Made by a program: the position numbers and the translations under genes
Source: Lachnospiraceae bacterium
GTDB lineage: Bacteria; Bacillota; Clostridia; Lachnospirales; Lachnospiraceae
Length of the DNA: 64,000 nucleotides
Assembly: GCA_022766245.1 (NCBI GenBank)
Contig: JALEPL010000051.1
Location: 20,979-84,978, forward strand
Reading direction: 5' to 3'
Notes under the pieces: generated by a model
Seen by the model: the letters and a program-made list of their open reading frames with translations, nothing else
Told to the model about the DNA's origin: nothing
Database searches by the model: none
Shown: positions 42,080 through 51,672 of the stretch, piece after piece
Layout: each line of letters opens with the position of its first letter
How positions within the stretch are numbered: position 1 is the stretch's first letter

Positions 42080-43060
42080 ATGGCAGACGTTTTATCTCAG
42101 AGTGAGATAGACAGTTTACTGCAGGCGTTAAGTAGCGGTGAGTTGGATGTAGATGATATAAAGGAAACAGATGAAAAGCAGGTTAAGAATTACGACTTTG
42201 CAAGACCATCCAAATTCTCCAAAGAACACTTGAGAACCTTAGAGATAATATTTGAACATTATGGCCGTCTGTTATCCACGAACCTGCCTGTTTATCTTCG
42301 AAAAAATATACAGGTACAGGTCATGAACTCTGAGGCGGTAACCTATTCAGAGTTTTCAAATGCATTGTCAAATCCCGTCCTTTTGGGTATTGTGAATTTC
42401 AGTCCCCTGAAAGGCTCGATTATTATAGAAATGGCATCCAATCTGGGCTTCGCTATGGTGGACCGGATGCTGGGGGGAGACGGAGAGCCACTGACCAAGA
42501 CCAGAGACTTTACGGAAATTGAGCTTTTGATTATGGAAAGGATTATCGGAACCTGTGTAGAGCTGTTGCGAGAGCCCTGGCTGAATGTAGTGGATCTGCA
42601 TCCCCGGCTGGAGCGTATTGAGACGAATTCACAGTTTGCGCAGATTATATCTCCCAGTGAGATGATTGCTATCGTTACCATCAGTTTGAAGATAGGAGAT
42701 GTGGAAGGGTTGATGAATATCTGTCTTCCCTATTTAACATTAGAGTCTGTTATGGACAAGCTGAATACCAAATACTGGTTCTCTATTATGCAGGATCGTG
42801 ACGAACAGCAGTACAGTGAGGCGATTGAGACATTGATTTCAAAAGCGCCTATGCCGGTAAAGGCAATATTAGGAAGAAGCACCATATCTGTAAATGACTT
42901 TGTGAATCTGCAGATTGGTGATATAATTAGATTAGATTCGAAGGTCGACCAGGAGCTGGATGTGTATGTGGGCAATATTAGAAAGTTTGCGGCACTTCCG
43001 GGAGCATCCGGGGACGATTATGCAGTAAGAGTTACTTCGGTAATCAGAGAGGAGCAGTAG
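42080..43060 (+). CDS. fliM: Flagellar motor switch protein FliM
   Basis: Switch-ring protein that binds phosphorylated CheY (326 aa). The N-terminal CheY-P peptide is LSQSEIDSLLQALSSGE. The middle CheC-like domain is present (FSPLKGSIIIEMASNLGFAM, DRMLGGDGEP), as is the C-terminal SpoA domain (STISVNDFVNLQIGDIIRLD). The ATG at 42080 is preferred over a TTG six bases upstream. The AAGGTGGTGAG site is a little distant but usable. It precedes fliY, its partner in the C-ring. Confidence 0.96.
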   Translation: MADVLSQSEIDSLLQALSSGELDVDDIKETDEKQVKNYDFARPSKFSKEHLRTLEIIFEHYGRLLSTNLPVYLRKNIQVQVMNSEAVTYSEFSNALSNPVLLGIVNFSPLKGSIIIEMASNLGFAMVDRMLGGDGEPLTKTRDFTEIELLIMERIIGTCVELLREPWLNVVDLHPRLERIETNSQFAQIISPSEMIAIVTISLKIGDVEGLMNICLPYLTLESVMDKLNTKYWFSIMQDRDEQQYSEAIETLISKAPMPVKAILGRSTISVNDFVNLQIGDIIRLDSKVDQELDVYVGNIRKFAALPGASGDDYAVRVTSVIREEQ

Positions 43061-43062
43061 AA

Positions 43063-44286
43063 ATGGATGGAGTATTATCCCAGGAAGAAATCAATGCATT
43101 GTTGAATTCCGCGGATATTGCAACAAACGAAGTGCTGAGCGATTCAGAAAAAGATACCATCGGTGAAATTGCAAATATTAGTATGGGAACGGCAGCTACA
43201 ACGCTTTTCTCTTTGGTGAATCGAAAGGTGGAGATTTCCACACCGGTGGTGACCACAGTGAAGTGGGAGGATGTGGTCAAGAGCTACGATGCTCCCTGTG
43301 TGTTTATCAGTATTAAATACACGGTGGGACTGAACGGAAGCAATATTTTAGTACTTCGAGAGCAGGATGTAAAAATAATTACCGATTTGATGATGGGGGG
43401 AGATGGCACTAACACAGATGGAGAATTAGGAGAACTGCATTTGAGCGCTATTAGCGAGGCGATGAATCAGATGATGGGTTCATCCGCCACGTCGCTATCT
43501 TCCATGTTAAATAAAATGATTGATATCAGTCCACCCGTGGCGGATTTGATTGATCTCCAATCGGGAATTGACGAAGCAGAAATTGCTGATTTTTTAACAG
43601 AATCATTTGTTAAGATTTCCTTTAAAATGGAGATAGGTGACTTGGTTGACAGTGAAATCATGCAGTTGTATCCGGTTTCGCTGGCAAAGGAAATGTGTAA
43701 GAGTATTACGGAAACCATGACTAAGGATGTGGAAGAAACACCAGGAGCTACGCAGGCTTCGGCTCAGCCGGCATCTGCACCGGCACCTGCTCCACCACAA
43801 CCGGAGCCACAGCCTCAGCAGGCAATGGCCGGGCAGCCCATGATGGGACAACCGATGATGGGACAACCGATGATGGCACAGCCGATGATGGGACAGCCGA
43901 TGATGGGACAGCCGATGATGGGACAGCCGATGATGGGACAGCCGATGATGGGACAGCCCATGGATATGTCCTCGATGTATGCAAATCAGCAAATCAACGT
44001 GCAGCCGGCACAGTTTCAGGCTTTTTCCGGCGATGTAAACGGAATTTTCCAAAAGGAAAATATAGATTTGATTATGGATGTTCCACTGGATGTGACGGTG
44101 GAATTGGGGAGGACTACAAAATCGATTCAGGAAATCCTGGATTTTGCTCCGGGAACTATTATAGAACTGAATAAAATTGCCGGAGAGCCCATTGATGTTC
44201 TTGTGAATGGCAAATATGTGGCAAAAGGCGAAGTTGTTGTAATTGAAGAAAGTTTTGGTGTCAGAATCACCGAAATTATCAAATAA
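43063..44286 (+). CDS. fliY: Motor switch phosphatase FliY with MMGQP repeats
   Basis: C-ring protein of Firmicutes (407 aa) that combines a CheC-like phosphatase domain with a FliN-like SpoA domain. The N-terminus LSQEEINALLNSA resembles the CheY-binding peptide. The phosphatase helices are TIGEIANISMGTAATTLFSL and AISEAMNQMMGSSATSLSSM. The C-terminal SpoA domain is LDVTVELGRTTKSIQEILDF to VLVNGKYVAKGEVVVIEESF. Between them lies a Pro/Ala linker with about eight tandem MMGQP units (43825-43962), encoded by near-identical 15-bp repeats. The gene starts 3 bp after fliM. Confidence 0.95.
   Translation: MDGVLSQEEINALLNSADIATNEVLSDSEKDTIGEIANISMGTAATTLFSLVNRKVEISTPVVTTVKWEDVVKSYDAPCVFISIKYTVGLNGSNILVLREQDVKIITDLMMGGDGTNTDGELGELHLSAISEAMNQMMGSSATSLSSMLNKMIDISPPVADLIDLQSGIDEAEIADFLTESFVKISFKMEIGDLVDSEIMQLYPVSLAKEMCKSITETMTKDVEETPGATQASAQPASAPAPAPPQPEPQPQQAMAGQPMMGQPMMGQPMMAQPMMGQPMMGQPMMGQPMMGQPMMGQPMDMSSMYANQQINVQPAQFQAFSGDVNGIFQKENIDLIMDVPLDVTVELGRTTKSIQEILDFAPGTIIELNKIAGEPIDVLVNGKYVAKGEVVVIEESFGVRITEIIK
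43825..43962 (+). repeat. 15-bp tandem repeat inside fliY
   Basis: Unit ATGATGGGACAGCCG (Met-Met-Gly-Gln-Pro) is repeated about eight times with third-position variants and one Gly-to-Ala unit. The unit is a multiple of three, so copy-number changes would keep the frame. Confidence 0.9.
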
Positions 44287-44305
44287 GAAAATGAGGAGAG
44301 AACCT

Positions 44306-44668
44306 ATGGCAAAGAATATTTTAATTTGTGATGATGCAGCATTTATGAGAATGATGATTAAGGACATTCTTACAAAGAACGGTTATAACGTTGCGGCCGA
44401 GGCAGAAAATGGAGCAAAGGCGGTAGAAAAGTATAATGAAGTGAAACCGGATCTTGTTTTGATGGATATTACCATGCCGGAAATGGATGGAATTCAGGCA
44501 TTAAAGCAGATTAAGGCGAATGATTCTGCTGCTAACGTCATTATGTGTTCCGCAATGGGTCAGCAGGCAATGGTAATCGAAGCGATTCAGTCCGGAGCAA
44601 AGGACTTTATCGTAAAGCCTTTTCAGGCAGAGCGTGTGTTGGAAGCTGTGAAAAAAGTAGTTGGTTAG
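44306..44668 (+). CDS. cheY: Chemotaxis response regulator CheY
   Basis: Single-domain receiver (120 aa) that carries the chemotaxis signal from CheA to FliM/FliY. The phosphoacceptor is Asp54 in LVLMDITMPEMDG. The acidic pair is in ICDDAAFMRMM, the switch residue is in IMCSAMG, and the Lys is in IVKPFQAE. A longer in-frame start at 44243 would overlap fliY by 44 bases; ATG 44306 after GAGGAGAG gives the normal CheY length. The position directly after fliY is standard. Confidence 0.96.
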   Translation: MAKNILICDDAAFMRMMIKDILTKNGYNVAAEAENGAKAVEKYNEVKPDLVLMDITMPEMDGIQALKQIKANDSAANVIMCSAMGQQAMVIEAIQSGAKDFIVKPFQAERVLEAVKKVVG

Positions 44669-44669
44669 T

Positions 44670-45056
44670 ATGATTTTATTGAGTACAGGCAGCTCTGTAG
44701 GACAGTTGATTGTGGCTATTCTTCTGTTTGTTGCGGTTTTGGCCGCCTGCTATTTTACGACAGCATGGATTGCAGGATACCAGAAGCAGCATAGTTTTAA
44801 CCGAAATATCCGTGTAGTGGAGACCATGAAGCTTACCACCAATAAATACATACAGATTATTGAGGTAGGAGGAAAGTATCTGGCCATTGCAATAGGAAAG
44901 GATGAGGTTACTTTTCTGACAGAACTTTCAAAGGAAGACATAACAGAGGTATCTTCGCAGAATCCGGCAAATCCTCTGAAGAAGGAGGAATTTCAACAAA
45001 TATTAGAACAGTGGAAACGACGTATTCCTAAGGGCAGGCAGAAAAAAGATGAGTAA
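44670..45056 (+). CDS. fliO: Flagellar biosynthesis protein FliO
   Basis: Small membrane protein (128 aa) that assists FliP assembly in the export gate. One transmembrane helix lies at about residues 11-33 ([20 protein letters not shown]). The cytoplasmic part has the weak but typical FliO/FliZ pattern [20 protein letters not shown] then [20 protein letters not shown]. The ATG begins one base after the cheY stop; an in-frame TTG at 44661 lies inside cheY. The fliO end overlaps the fliP start by 8 bp. Confidence 0.9.
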   Translation: MILLSTGSSVGQLIVAILLFVAVLAACYFTTAWIAGYQKQHSFNRNIRVVETMKLTTNKYIQIIEVGGKYLAIAIGKDEVTFLTELSKEDITEVSSQNPANPLKKEEFQQILEQWKRRIPKGRQKKDE

Positions 45057-45906
45057 ATTGAAAAAAGGTTATTGTATTTTATCCTTTGTTTTTGCAGTGC
45101 TTACATTAACATTGACTTTTTCGTACTGCTGGTCGCAGCATGTGTATGCTTCTTCTATGAATGCTCAGGATGGGAATGGAGTGGATGTGATAGAGCCCAG
45201 TGTGGATGCCGCATCCGATGCAAACAATGGAGTATCCATTACGGTGAACAATGACAGTGGGAATCTGTCCGGTACACTGAGAATTATGCTGGTACTCACC
45301 ATCATTGCTTTGGCACCATCCATTCTGATTATGCTCACATCCTTTACCAGAATCGTAATTGTGCTGCATTTTGTGAGGGCAGCGTTAGGAACCCAGACGG
45401 TGCCACCCAATCAGGTGATTATTGGACTGGCTTTGTTCTTGACCTTATTTATCATGAGCCCTATTTTTTCCCAGATCAATGAGGAGGCATTAAAGCCTTT
45501 GGATGCGGGAGAGATTACGCAGGAGGAAGCTTTTGAAATCGGAATGGAACCCATTCGGGAGTTTATGTTTGAGCAGACGAAGCGCAAGGATATTAATATG
45601 TTTTGTGATATCGGTGGTATCAGCTATGATCCCGAAGCAGAACTGGAGGAGATCAAAGAGGATATTCCAACAAATGTATTGATTCCGGCATTTATTCTGA
45701 GTGAGCTTAGAACCGCCTTTATCATAGGTTTTGTTATTTATATTCCGTTTATTGTGATTGATATGGTTGTGTCATCCGTGCTTATGTCCATGGGTATGAT
45801 GATGCTTCCACCTACTACGATATCGTTGCCGTTTAAACTGCTTTTGTTTATTCTGGCTGATGGATGGGATCTTGTGGTTGGCAATTTAGTACGGACATTT
45901 TATTAG
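45049..45906 (+). CDS. fliP: Flagellar export gate protein FliP
   Basis: Core gate subunit of the type III export channel (285 aa). It has a cleavable-looking signal peptide at about 1-31, as is usual for FliP, then four hydrophobic helices. Conserved motifs are [20 protein letters not shown], the [19 protein letters not shown] loop and [20 protein letters not shown]. The C-terminal [20 protein letters not shown] is the family hallmark. It overlaps fliO and is followed by a 99-bp gap with repeat fragments before fliQ. Confidence 0.96.
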   Translation: MSKLKKGYCILSFVFAVLTLTLTFSYCWSQHVYASSMNAQDGNGVDVIEPSVDAASDANNGVSITVNNDSGNLSGTLRIMLVLTIIALAPSILIMLTSFTRIVIVLHFVRAALGTQTVPPNQVIIGLALFLTLFIMSPIFSQINEEALKPLDAGEITQEEAFEIGMEPIREFMFEQTKRKDINMFCDIGGISYDPEAELEEIKEDIPTNVLIPAFILSELRTAFIIGFVIYIPFIVIDMVVSSVLMSMGMMMLPPTTISLPFKLLLFILADGWDLVVGNLVRTFY

Positions 45907-45912
45907 TTAATT

Positions 45913-45992
45913 GTAACTGTTCAGAACAGGCCGAATCACTCGCTGATTAGGGTGTAAGAACATGATTCATAATTCAGAACAATCTGAAACAG
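45913..45992 (+). repeat. Degenerate repeat fragments, fliP-fliQ gap
   Basis: A left end GTAACTGTTCAGAAC at 45913 and the block TTCAGAACAATCTGAAACAG at 45973-45992 resemble family termini and the gltX-helicase fragment. A full inverted partner for the left end is not present. Confidence 0.5.
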
Positions 45993-46005
45993 AAGGAGGA
46001 ACGCT

Positions 46006-46275
46006 ATGATTACACAGGGGCAGGTGTTGGATATTGCACGGAATGCCATTTATACCATCATTACCACATCAGCGCCACTTCTTCTGGTGTCGCTTGTGGT
46101 TGGTCTGATTATCAGTATTTTCCAGACGGTAACATCCATACAGGAACAGACTCTGACTTTTGTTCCAAAGATTTTGGCTGTGTTTGCAGCACTGATGATT
46201 TTTGGGGCATGGATGCTTGATACTATGTCATCGTTTATGACGGAGCTGTGGTCTGATTTTAGTTTATATGTGTGA
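46006..46275 (+). CDS. fliQ: Flagellar export gate protein FliQ
   Basis: Small two-helix membrane protein (89 aa) of the FliPQR gate. Hydrophobic helices lie at about residues 16-40 (TSAPLLLVSLVVGLIISIFQ) and 52-75 (TFVPKILAVFAALMIFGAWM). The linking TVTSIQEQTL motif is typical. The start has an AAGGAGG site. It is followed 23 bp later by fliR. Confidence 0.96.
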   Translation: MITQGQVLDIARNAIYTIITTSAPLLLVSLVVGLIISIFQTVTSIQEQTLTFVPKILAVFAALMIFGAWMLDTMSSFMTELWSDFSLYV

Positions 46276-46298
46276 TATTGCTCAGCAGATTTTGATTT

Positions 46299-47078
46299 AT
46301 GGTAGATTATACGTTTTCATTACTTGCATTTGAATATTTTTTGCTGATTTTGGTACGCATCACATCCTTTGTTTTTGTGGCCCCTTTTTTCAGTCTGCCC
46401 AATGCACCGGGCAGAGTTAAAATAGGGTTCTCTTTTTTTGTGGCTCTTTTGGTATTTGGTCTTGTGCCGGAGCCACAGGTCGCTTATGACGATGTGATCG
46501 GATATGCCATCATTGTGCTGAAAGAGGGAATTACAGGATTGCTGATAGGTTTTGCGGCAAATATATGTAATTCCATTGTTTTATTAGCGGGAAATATTAT
46601 TGATATGAACATGGGATTGTCTATGGCGACAGAGTATGATCCGATTACCAGGACGAATGCACCGATTACCGGAAATTTCTATAATTATATGGTGTTGATG
46701 TTGCTTCTGGTTAGTGGGATGCATCGCTATGTGCTGACAGCAATCGTAGAGTCATTTCAGTTAATTCCGGTAAATGGTCAGTTGTTTCAATGGGATTCTC
46801 TGATGGAGGGGATGCTGGAATATATGAGCCAGTCCATGATTCTAGGCTTTCGTATTGCTTTGCCGGTATTTGCCTGTATCATGATTTTGAACTGTATTTT
46901 GGGTGTGATGGCCAAGGTGGCACCCCAGATGAACATGTTTTCAGTGGGTATGCAGCTGAAGATATTGACCGGAATGGTGGTATTACTGCTGACGATACAG
47001 CTCCTCCCATATGTTGCGGATTTTATTTACACAGAAATGAAACGAATGATTGTTACCATGATAGAAGGAATGTATTAA
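46299..47078 (+). CDS. fliR: Flagellar export gate protein FliR
   Basis: Membrane subunit of the export gate (259 aa) with six hydrophobic helices. Family features include FFSLPNAPGRVKIGFSFFVA, the GLLIGFAANICNSIVLLAGN region and IDMNMGLSMATEYDP. The ribosome site is poor, suggesting coupling to fliQ translation. The stop is followed within one base by the flhB TTG start. Confidence 0.95.
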   Translation: MVDYTFSLLAFEYFLLILVRITSFVFVAPFFSLPNAPGRVKIGFSFFVALLVFGLVPEPQVAYDDVIGYAIIVLKEGITGLLIGFAANICNSIVLLAGNIIDMNMGLSMATEYDPITRTNAPITGNFYNYMVLMLLLVSGMHRYVLTAIVESFQLIPVNGQLFQWDSLMEGMLEYMSQSMILGFRIALPVFACIMILNCILGVMAKVAPQMNMFSVGMQLKILTGMVVLLLTIQLLPYVADFIYTEMKRMIVTMIEGMY

Positions 47079-47079
47079 G

Positions 47080-48213
47080 TTGGAAATCATCAATGGAAAA
47101 GAAGTTCACTTAATCGAATATAATCTTCAATGGTTTGCCAAGGACGGACCGGGTGGGGAGAAGACGGAGCCGGCTACCGAGAAAAAACTCAGGGAGGCCA
47201 GAGAGGAAGGTAAAGTTGCCAAAAGCAAGGAACTTACTGCGGGTGTCAGCCTGATTGTGCTATTCCTGTGCCTCAAAATATTTGTCGGTTATGTGGGAGA
47301 AAGGCTGTCAGGAGGATTCGCATCCTTCTATAGAAAGATTCCGGTTCTGGTATCAGAAAGTGGAGGGATTTTCACCCTGAATGCCTGCAAAAATCTGATA
47401 AATCAGGCGATTATCGATATCATTCTGGCGGTTCTTCCGTTTATGCTTATCGGATTGGTAGTGGCGGTACTGGTGAGCATTCTTCAGGTTGGATGGAAGG
47501 TGACGGCTAAGCCCATGAAGCCAGATCTTAACAAATTTAATCCGCTGAATGGATTTAAGAGGATGTTCTCCAAGGATTCCCTCTTTGAGCTGTTCATGTC
47601 GGTAATCAAGATTGCCCTGATTTGTTATGTGGCTTACAGTTCCATCAAGGATCATCAAAATGAATTGCTTCTCATCTATGACATACAGTTAAAACAGGCC
47701 ATAGCCCTGATGGGAGACATTATTATTAATACAGGGCTTAAGATTGCCTTTGTCTATTTAATCGTTGGAATTGCAGATTATATCTATAATCGTTATAAAT
47801 TCAGCGAAGACATGAAGATGACCAAGCAGGAAGTAAAGGATGAGTTCAAGAACACCGAGGGAGATCCGCAGATCAAGGGCAGACAGAGACAGCGTATGCG
47901 CGAAGCATCCCAGCGGAGAATGATGCAGGATGTGCCCAAGGCGGATGTCATCATCACAAACCCTACGCATTATGCCGTAGCCATTCAGTATGACACTGCG
48001 GTGGCAAAGGCACCGGTGGTTCTGGCAAAAGGAGAGAATTATCTGGCGCAGAAAATCAAAGAGGTGGCCAGGGATAATCATATTGAGATTGTAGAGAACA
48101 AACCATTGGCGCGAATGCTTTATGCTAACGTTAATATAGGGTCGGAGATTCCGCCGGAATTGTATCAGGCAGTTGCAGAAGTGCTTGCAATGGTTTACAA
48201 TTTAAAAAAATGA
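47080..48213 (+). CDS. flhB: Flagellar export specificity switch protein FlhB
   Basis: Membrane protein (377 aa) that changes export from hook to filament substrates. Four membrane helices fill residues about 50-220. The cytoplasmic domain contains the self-cleaving motif Asn294-Pro-Thr-His in DVIITNPTHYAVAIQYD, with the usual GEGDPQIKGR-like NTEGDPQIKGRQRQRMR just before it. The N-terminus is KTEPATEKKLREAREEGKV. The start is TTG with AAGGA upstream; an extra 20 residues precede the conserved region. A 151-bp inverted-repeat element follows. Confidence 0.95.
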   Translation: MEIINGKEVHLIEYNLQWFAKDGPGGEKTEPATEKKLREAREEGKVAKSKELTAGVSLIVLFLCLKIFVGYVGERLSGGFASFYRKIPVLVSESGGIFTLNACKNLINQAIIDIILAVLPFMLIGLVVAVLVSILQVGWKVTAKPMKPDLNKFNPLNGFKRMFSKDSLFELFMSVIKIALICYVAYSSIKDHQNELLLIYDIQLKQAIALMGDIIINTGLKIAFVYLIVGIADYIYNRYKFSEDMKMTKQEVKDEFKNTEGDPQIKGRQRQRMREASQRRMMQDVPKADVIITNPTHYAVAIQYDTAVAKAPVVLAKGENYLAQKIKEVARDNHIEIVENKPLARMLYANVNIGSEIPPELYQAVAEVLAMVYNLKK

Positions 48214-48364
48214 TATCTATTCAGAGCCAAGGCAATTTTCAAAAAATCGCGAATCATGCTTGCATGAATGAGCGTATTTTTGAAAATTTCTTTGGCGAAG
48301 TAACCACATGAGCAAAAAGGAAGCTGCGAAGCGGCGATTTTGCGAATGGGGTTCTGAATAGATA
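48214..48364. mobile_element. 151-bp MITE-like element, flhB-flhA gap
   Basis: Perfect 12-bp terminal inverted repeats TATCTATTCAGA (48214-48225) and TCTGAATAGATA (48353-48364) bound a non-coding element. Inside are a long stem (AATTTTCAAAAA / TTTTTGAAAATT) with a TCATGC-GCATGA top, and the 66-bp block (48300-48365) also found at 7073-7138. It contains no transposase and no clear target-site duplication was recognised. Confidence 0.65.
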
Positions 48365-48413
48365 CAGAAATAGGTACTAAACAAACATGATAAAAGGGAA
48401 AGGAGGATTCGGC

Positions 48414-50447
48414 ATGAAAAAGGCAGATGTGGGCATTGCGGCATATTTGATGGCAGCGGTCATCTTCTTTATCATACCGATTCCCAGTTTCCTGCTGGAT
48501 GCTATGCTGGCGATCAATATTTCGTTTGCACTTATTATCCTGTTTGATGCGTTATTTGTAAAAGAAGTGCTGGACATGGCATATTTTCCAACCTTGCTCT
48601 TGTTCACCACAATTTTTCGTATTTCATTGAATGTGTCTTCTACCCGATTGATTCTTACCACCGGCGAACCCGGTAATGTAGTAGAGACCTTTGGAGAATT
48701 TGTAGGAAGTGGAAATCTGGTAATCGGTGCCATTGTTTTCATTGTCCTGATTTTGATTCAGTTTATTGTCATCAACAAAGGTTCCGAGCGTGTAGCTGAG
48801 GTAACTGCACGTTTTACACTGGATGCTATGCCCGGTAAGCAGATGGCTATCGACGCAGACTTGAATACCGGAGCCATTACGGAAAAGGAAGCCAGAGAGC
48901 GCAGAGATAAGATTCAGAAGGAGTCCAGCTTCTTCGGTTCCATGGATGGTGCTACGAAGTATGTAAAAGGAGATGCTACGGCAGGTCTTCTGATTACCTT
49001 TATCAACTTAATCGGCGGTACCATTATGGGATATCTGAATGGGGGCGGTTCCCTGGGAGAGGTGATTTCCCATTATGGAATCCTTACCATCGGTGATGGT
49101 CTGGTCAGTCAGATTCCGTCATTACTGATTTCCCTGGCTACCGGTATTCTGGTGACAAAGGGCTCCAACGAAGCAGACTTTGGAAATGTGCTGGTCTCCC
49201 AGCTTTTCGGCATTCCGAAGGTTATGTATATCGTGGGAGCAGTGCTGTGCTTCCTGGGAATTGTCACACCACTGCAGTGGTATCTGTTTGTGGGGCTTGG
49301 CGCAGCGTTTATCGCAACCGGCCGTGTGATTGAAAAACAGGTGCAGGTGGAGGCCATCGAGGAGGAGACAAGTCAGGAAGAGACGGCGGCGGAGGAAATC
49401 CGAAGGCCGGAAAATGTGGTATCCCTGTTGCAGGTGGATCCCATCGAACTGGAATTTGGATATGGAATTATTCCCCTGGCTGATGTGAATCAGGGTGGTG
49501 ATCTGTTAGACCGCGTGGTAATGATTCGAAGACAGATTGCATTGGAACTGGGTACGGTGGTGCCGATTATCCGACTGCGGGATAATATTCAGTTGAACCC
49601 GAACCAATATATTATCAAGATCAAGGGAATCCAGGTGACTGAGGGAGAGATTCTCTTCGATCACTATATGGCCATGAATCCGGGATATGTGGAGGAAGAG
49701 ATTACCGGTATTCCTACCTTTGAACCTTCCTTTCATTTACCGGCCATCTGGATTACGGAGGGGCAGAGAGAACGGGCAGAAAGCCTGGGATATACCGTGG
49801 TGGACCCGCCATCCATTATTGCTACGCATTTGACAGAGGTGATACGTTCTCATATTGCAGAGCTTCTCACCAGACAGGATGTGTCCAATCTTATATCCAA
49901 TATCAAGGAAAACAATCCTGCACTGGTAGAGGAGCTTACTCCGAAGCTGCTTGGTATTGGCGAGATTCAGAAGGTGTTGCAGAATCTGCTGCGTGAGGGC
50001 ATTTCCATCCGGGATCTGTTGACGATATTTGAGACTTTGGCAGACCATGCCACTACCACAAGAGACACGGATGTTTTGACGGAATATGTGCGTCAGAGCT
50101 TAAAGCCGGCCATTTCCAGCAAGTATTTTCCAGCTAATGAGACGACTAGTGTGGTAACCTTAGACCCGAAGATCGAGCAGGAAATCATGGCTTCCGTAAA
50201 GCAGACCGAACAGGGGGCGTATCTGACCTTGGATCCGGAAAGAATAAAAGCTATCATGAGTTCTGTGGAAGCGGAAGTGTCAAAACTGGAAAATCTCGGA
50301 AAGAATCCAATTGTGATTACTTCGCCTATTGTGCGGATGTATTTTAAAAAACTAACAGAGGATTACTTTAAGGACCTTATTGTGGTATCCTATAATGAAG
50401 TAGAATCAAATATAGAATTACAGTCAGTAGGGATGGTGACAGCATAA
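48414..50447 (+). CDS. flhA: Flagellar export protein FlhA
   Basis: Largest export-gate protein (677 aa), forming the nonameric ring that receives substrates. About eight membrane helices occupy the first 330 residues. The FHIPEP-family signature region reads TTIFRISLNVSSTRLILTTG, followed by the FIVINKGSERVAEVTARFTL and AIDADLNTGAI motifs. The C-terminal cytoplasmic domain (from about 345) has the usual LELGYGLIPL-like LEFGYGIIPLADVNQGGDLL. ATG 48414 after AAAGGAGG is preferred; an upstream ATG at 48387 lies before that site. Confidence 0.97.
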   Translation: MKKADVGIAAYLMAAVIFFIIPIPSFLLDAMLAINISFALIILFDALFVKEVLDMAYFPTLLLFTTIFRISLNVSSTRLILTTGEPGNVVETFGEFVGSGNLVIGAIVFIVLILIQFIVINKGSERVAEVTARFTLDAMPGKQMAIDADLNTGAITEKEARERRDKIQKESSFFGSMDGATKYVKGDATAGLLITFINLIGGTIMGYLNGGGSLGEVISHYGILTIGDGLVSQIPSLLISLATGILVTKGSNEADFGNVLVSQLFGIPKVMYIVGAVLCFLGIVTPLQWYLFVGLGAAFIATGRVIEKQVQVEAIEEETSQEETAAEEIRRPENVVSLLQVDPIELEFGYGIIPLADVNQGGDLLDRVVMIRRQIALELGTVVPIIRLRDNIQLNPNQYIIKIKGIQVTEGEILFDHYMAMNPGYVEEEITGIPTFEPSFHLPAIWITEGQRERAESLGYTVVDPPSIIATHLTEVIRSHIAELLTRQDVSNLISNIKENNPALVEELTPKLLGIGEIQKVLQNLLREGISIRDLLTIFETLADHATTTRDTDVLTEYVRQSLKPAISSKYFPANETTSVVTLDPKIEQEIMASVKQTEQGAYLTLDPERIKAIMSSVEAEVSKLENLGKNPIVITSPIVRMYFKKLTEDYFKDLIVVSYNEVESNIELQSVGMVTA

Positions 50448-51671
50448 ATGACGATCAATAAATTTCAAGGGAAAACACAAGAGGAAGCCGTGGAAAAGGC
50501 AAAAAAGGAAATGGGCGAATCTGTGGTAATTATGAATGTAAAGGAAATCAAGCCTAGAGGACTGCTCAGTGCCTTTAAAAGTACTACTTTTGAAGTGACG
50601 GCAGCTTTGGAGGAAAAGGAACAGCAGGTGAATCTGTTTTCTGCACTCAATACCCAGAGGAAAAACCATGAGACGATCAATTATGCGGCGGATGAGAAAA
50701 TCGAAATTCCCAGAGAAAACGTATCATCTTATCACAAAAACGATAGTGAGGAGAATAATGGGCTGGAGGAAAAAATCGAGAGTCTGCAGAATCTGTTAGA
50801 AAAGAATCTATCCGGAGAAGAAAAGGCGGTGGATAAGCTGATTCGCAGCGGAGAGAAAGAAAATGGTGCCCAGTCTGAAATGCTTCGCTGTATTCGGATG
50901 ATTTATGAGGTCCTTCTGGATAATGAAGTGAATGAACGCTATGTAAACCAGATCATGGATGATGTGGAGCGTTCTCTTCGCAGTACAGCCGGAATGGATG
51001 TAGTACTTTCTAATGTATATCAGAAAATGATCTTAAAATTTGGTCAGCCCTATAAGCTGGAGCTTTCGGCTGGACAACCAAAGGTGGTATTCTTTATTGG
51101 CCCCACCGGAGTGGGAAAGACTACGACTATTGCGAAAATAGCATCCAAATTCAAGGTAGATATGGGGAAACGCGTAGCATTTCTTACAGCAGATACCTAT
51201 CGGATTGCTGCGGCAGAACAGCTCAGAACCTATGCGAATATTCTGGATGCGCCCTTGACTGTGGTGTATGCTGCAGAGGAGCTGAATGCTGCAGTGGAGC
51301 GGGTGAAGGATTATGATCTGATTCTGGTGGATACGGCTGGATTTTCCCACAAGAATGAAGACCAGAAAAAAGATATGAAGGCTCTTTTGGACAGTCTGGA
51401 TCCTTCCTATGACCATGATGTGTTTCTGGTACTCAGTGCCACCACCAAGTATAAGGATTTGGTACAGATTGCAGACAGTTATCATGAAATAACAGATTAT
51501 AAGCTGATATTTACCAAGCTGGATGAGACTGGTAGTTATGGAAATCTTTTAAATATTCGCATGTATTCCGGAGCAGAAATGTCCTATGTTACCACCGGTC
51601 AGAATGTGCCGGACGATATCGAGGTGTTCCGGACACAAAAAATTGTGAAACAGTTGTTGGGAGGCAAGTAA
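50448..51671 (+). CDS. flhF: Flagellar SRP-type GTPase FlhF
   Basis: SRP-family GTPase (407 aa) that sets flagellar number and position with FlhG. The B domain is basic and variable (MTINKFQGKTQEEAVEKAKK). The N-G core has the P-loop FIGPTGVGKTTTIAKIASKF at about residues 214-230, TADTYRIAAAEQLRTYANI, the DTAGFSHKN motif and TKLDETGSYGNLLNI. The ATG starts right after the flhA stop. Two bases separate it from flhG. Confidence 0.96.
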   Translation: MTINKFQGKTQEEAVEKAKKEMGESVVIMNVKEIKPRGLLSAFKSTTFEVTAALEEKEQQVNLFSALNTQRKNHETINYAADEKIEIPRENVSSYHKNDSEENNGLEEKIESLQNLLEKNLSGEEKAVDKLIRSGEKENGAQSEMLRCIRMIYEVLLDNEVNERYVNQIMDDVERSLRSTAGMDVVLSNVYQKMILKFGQPYKLELSAGQPKVVFFIGPTGVGKTTTIAKIASKFKVDMGKRVAFLTADTYRIAAAEQLRTYANILDAPLTVVYAAEELNAAVERVKDYDLILVDTAGFSHKNEDQKKDMKALLDSLDPSYDHDVFLVLSATTKYKDLVQIADSYHEITDYKLIFTKLDETGSYGNLLNIRMYSGAEMSYVTTGQNVPDDIEVFRTQKIVKQLLGGK

Positions 51672-51672
51672 T

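Noticed and set aside
43825..43962. CRISPR-like array
   Set aside because: Repeats are 15 bp, directly tandem with no spacers, and in frame within fliY.
43748..43984. Repetitive minus-strand frame (SAVPS repeats) opposite fliY
   Set aside because: It is only the antisense reading of the MMGQP-coding tandem repeat.
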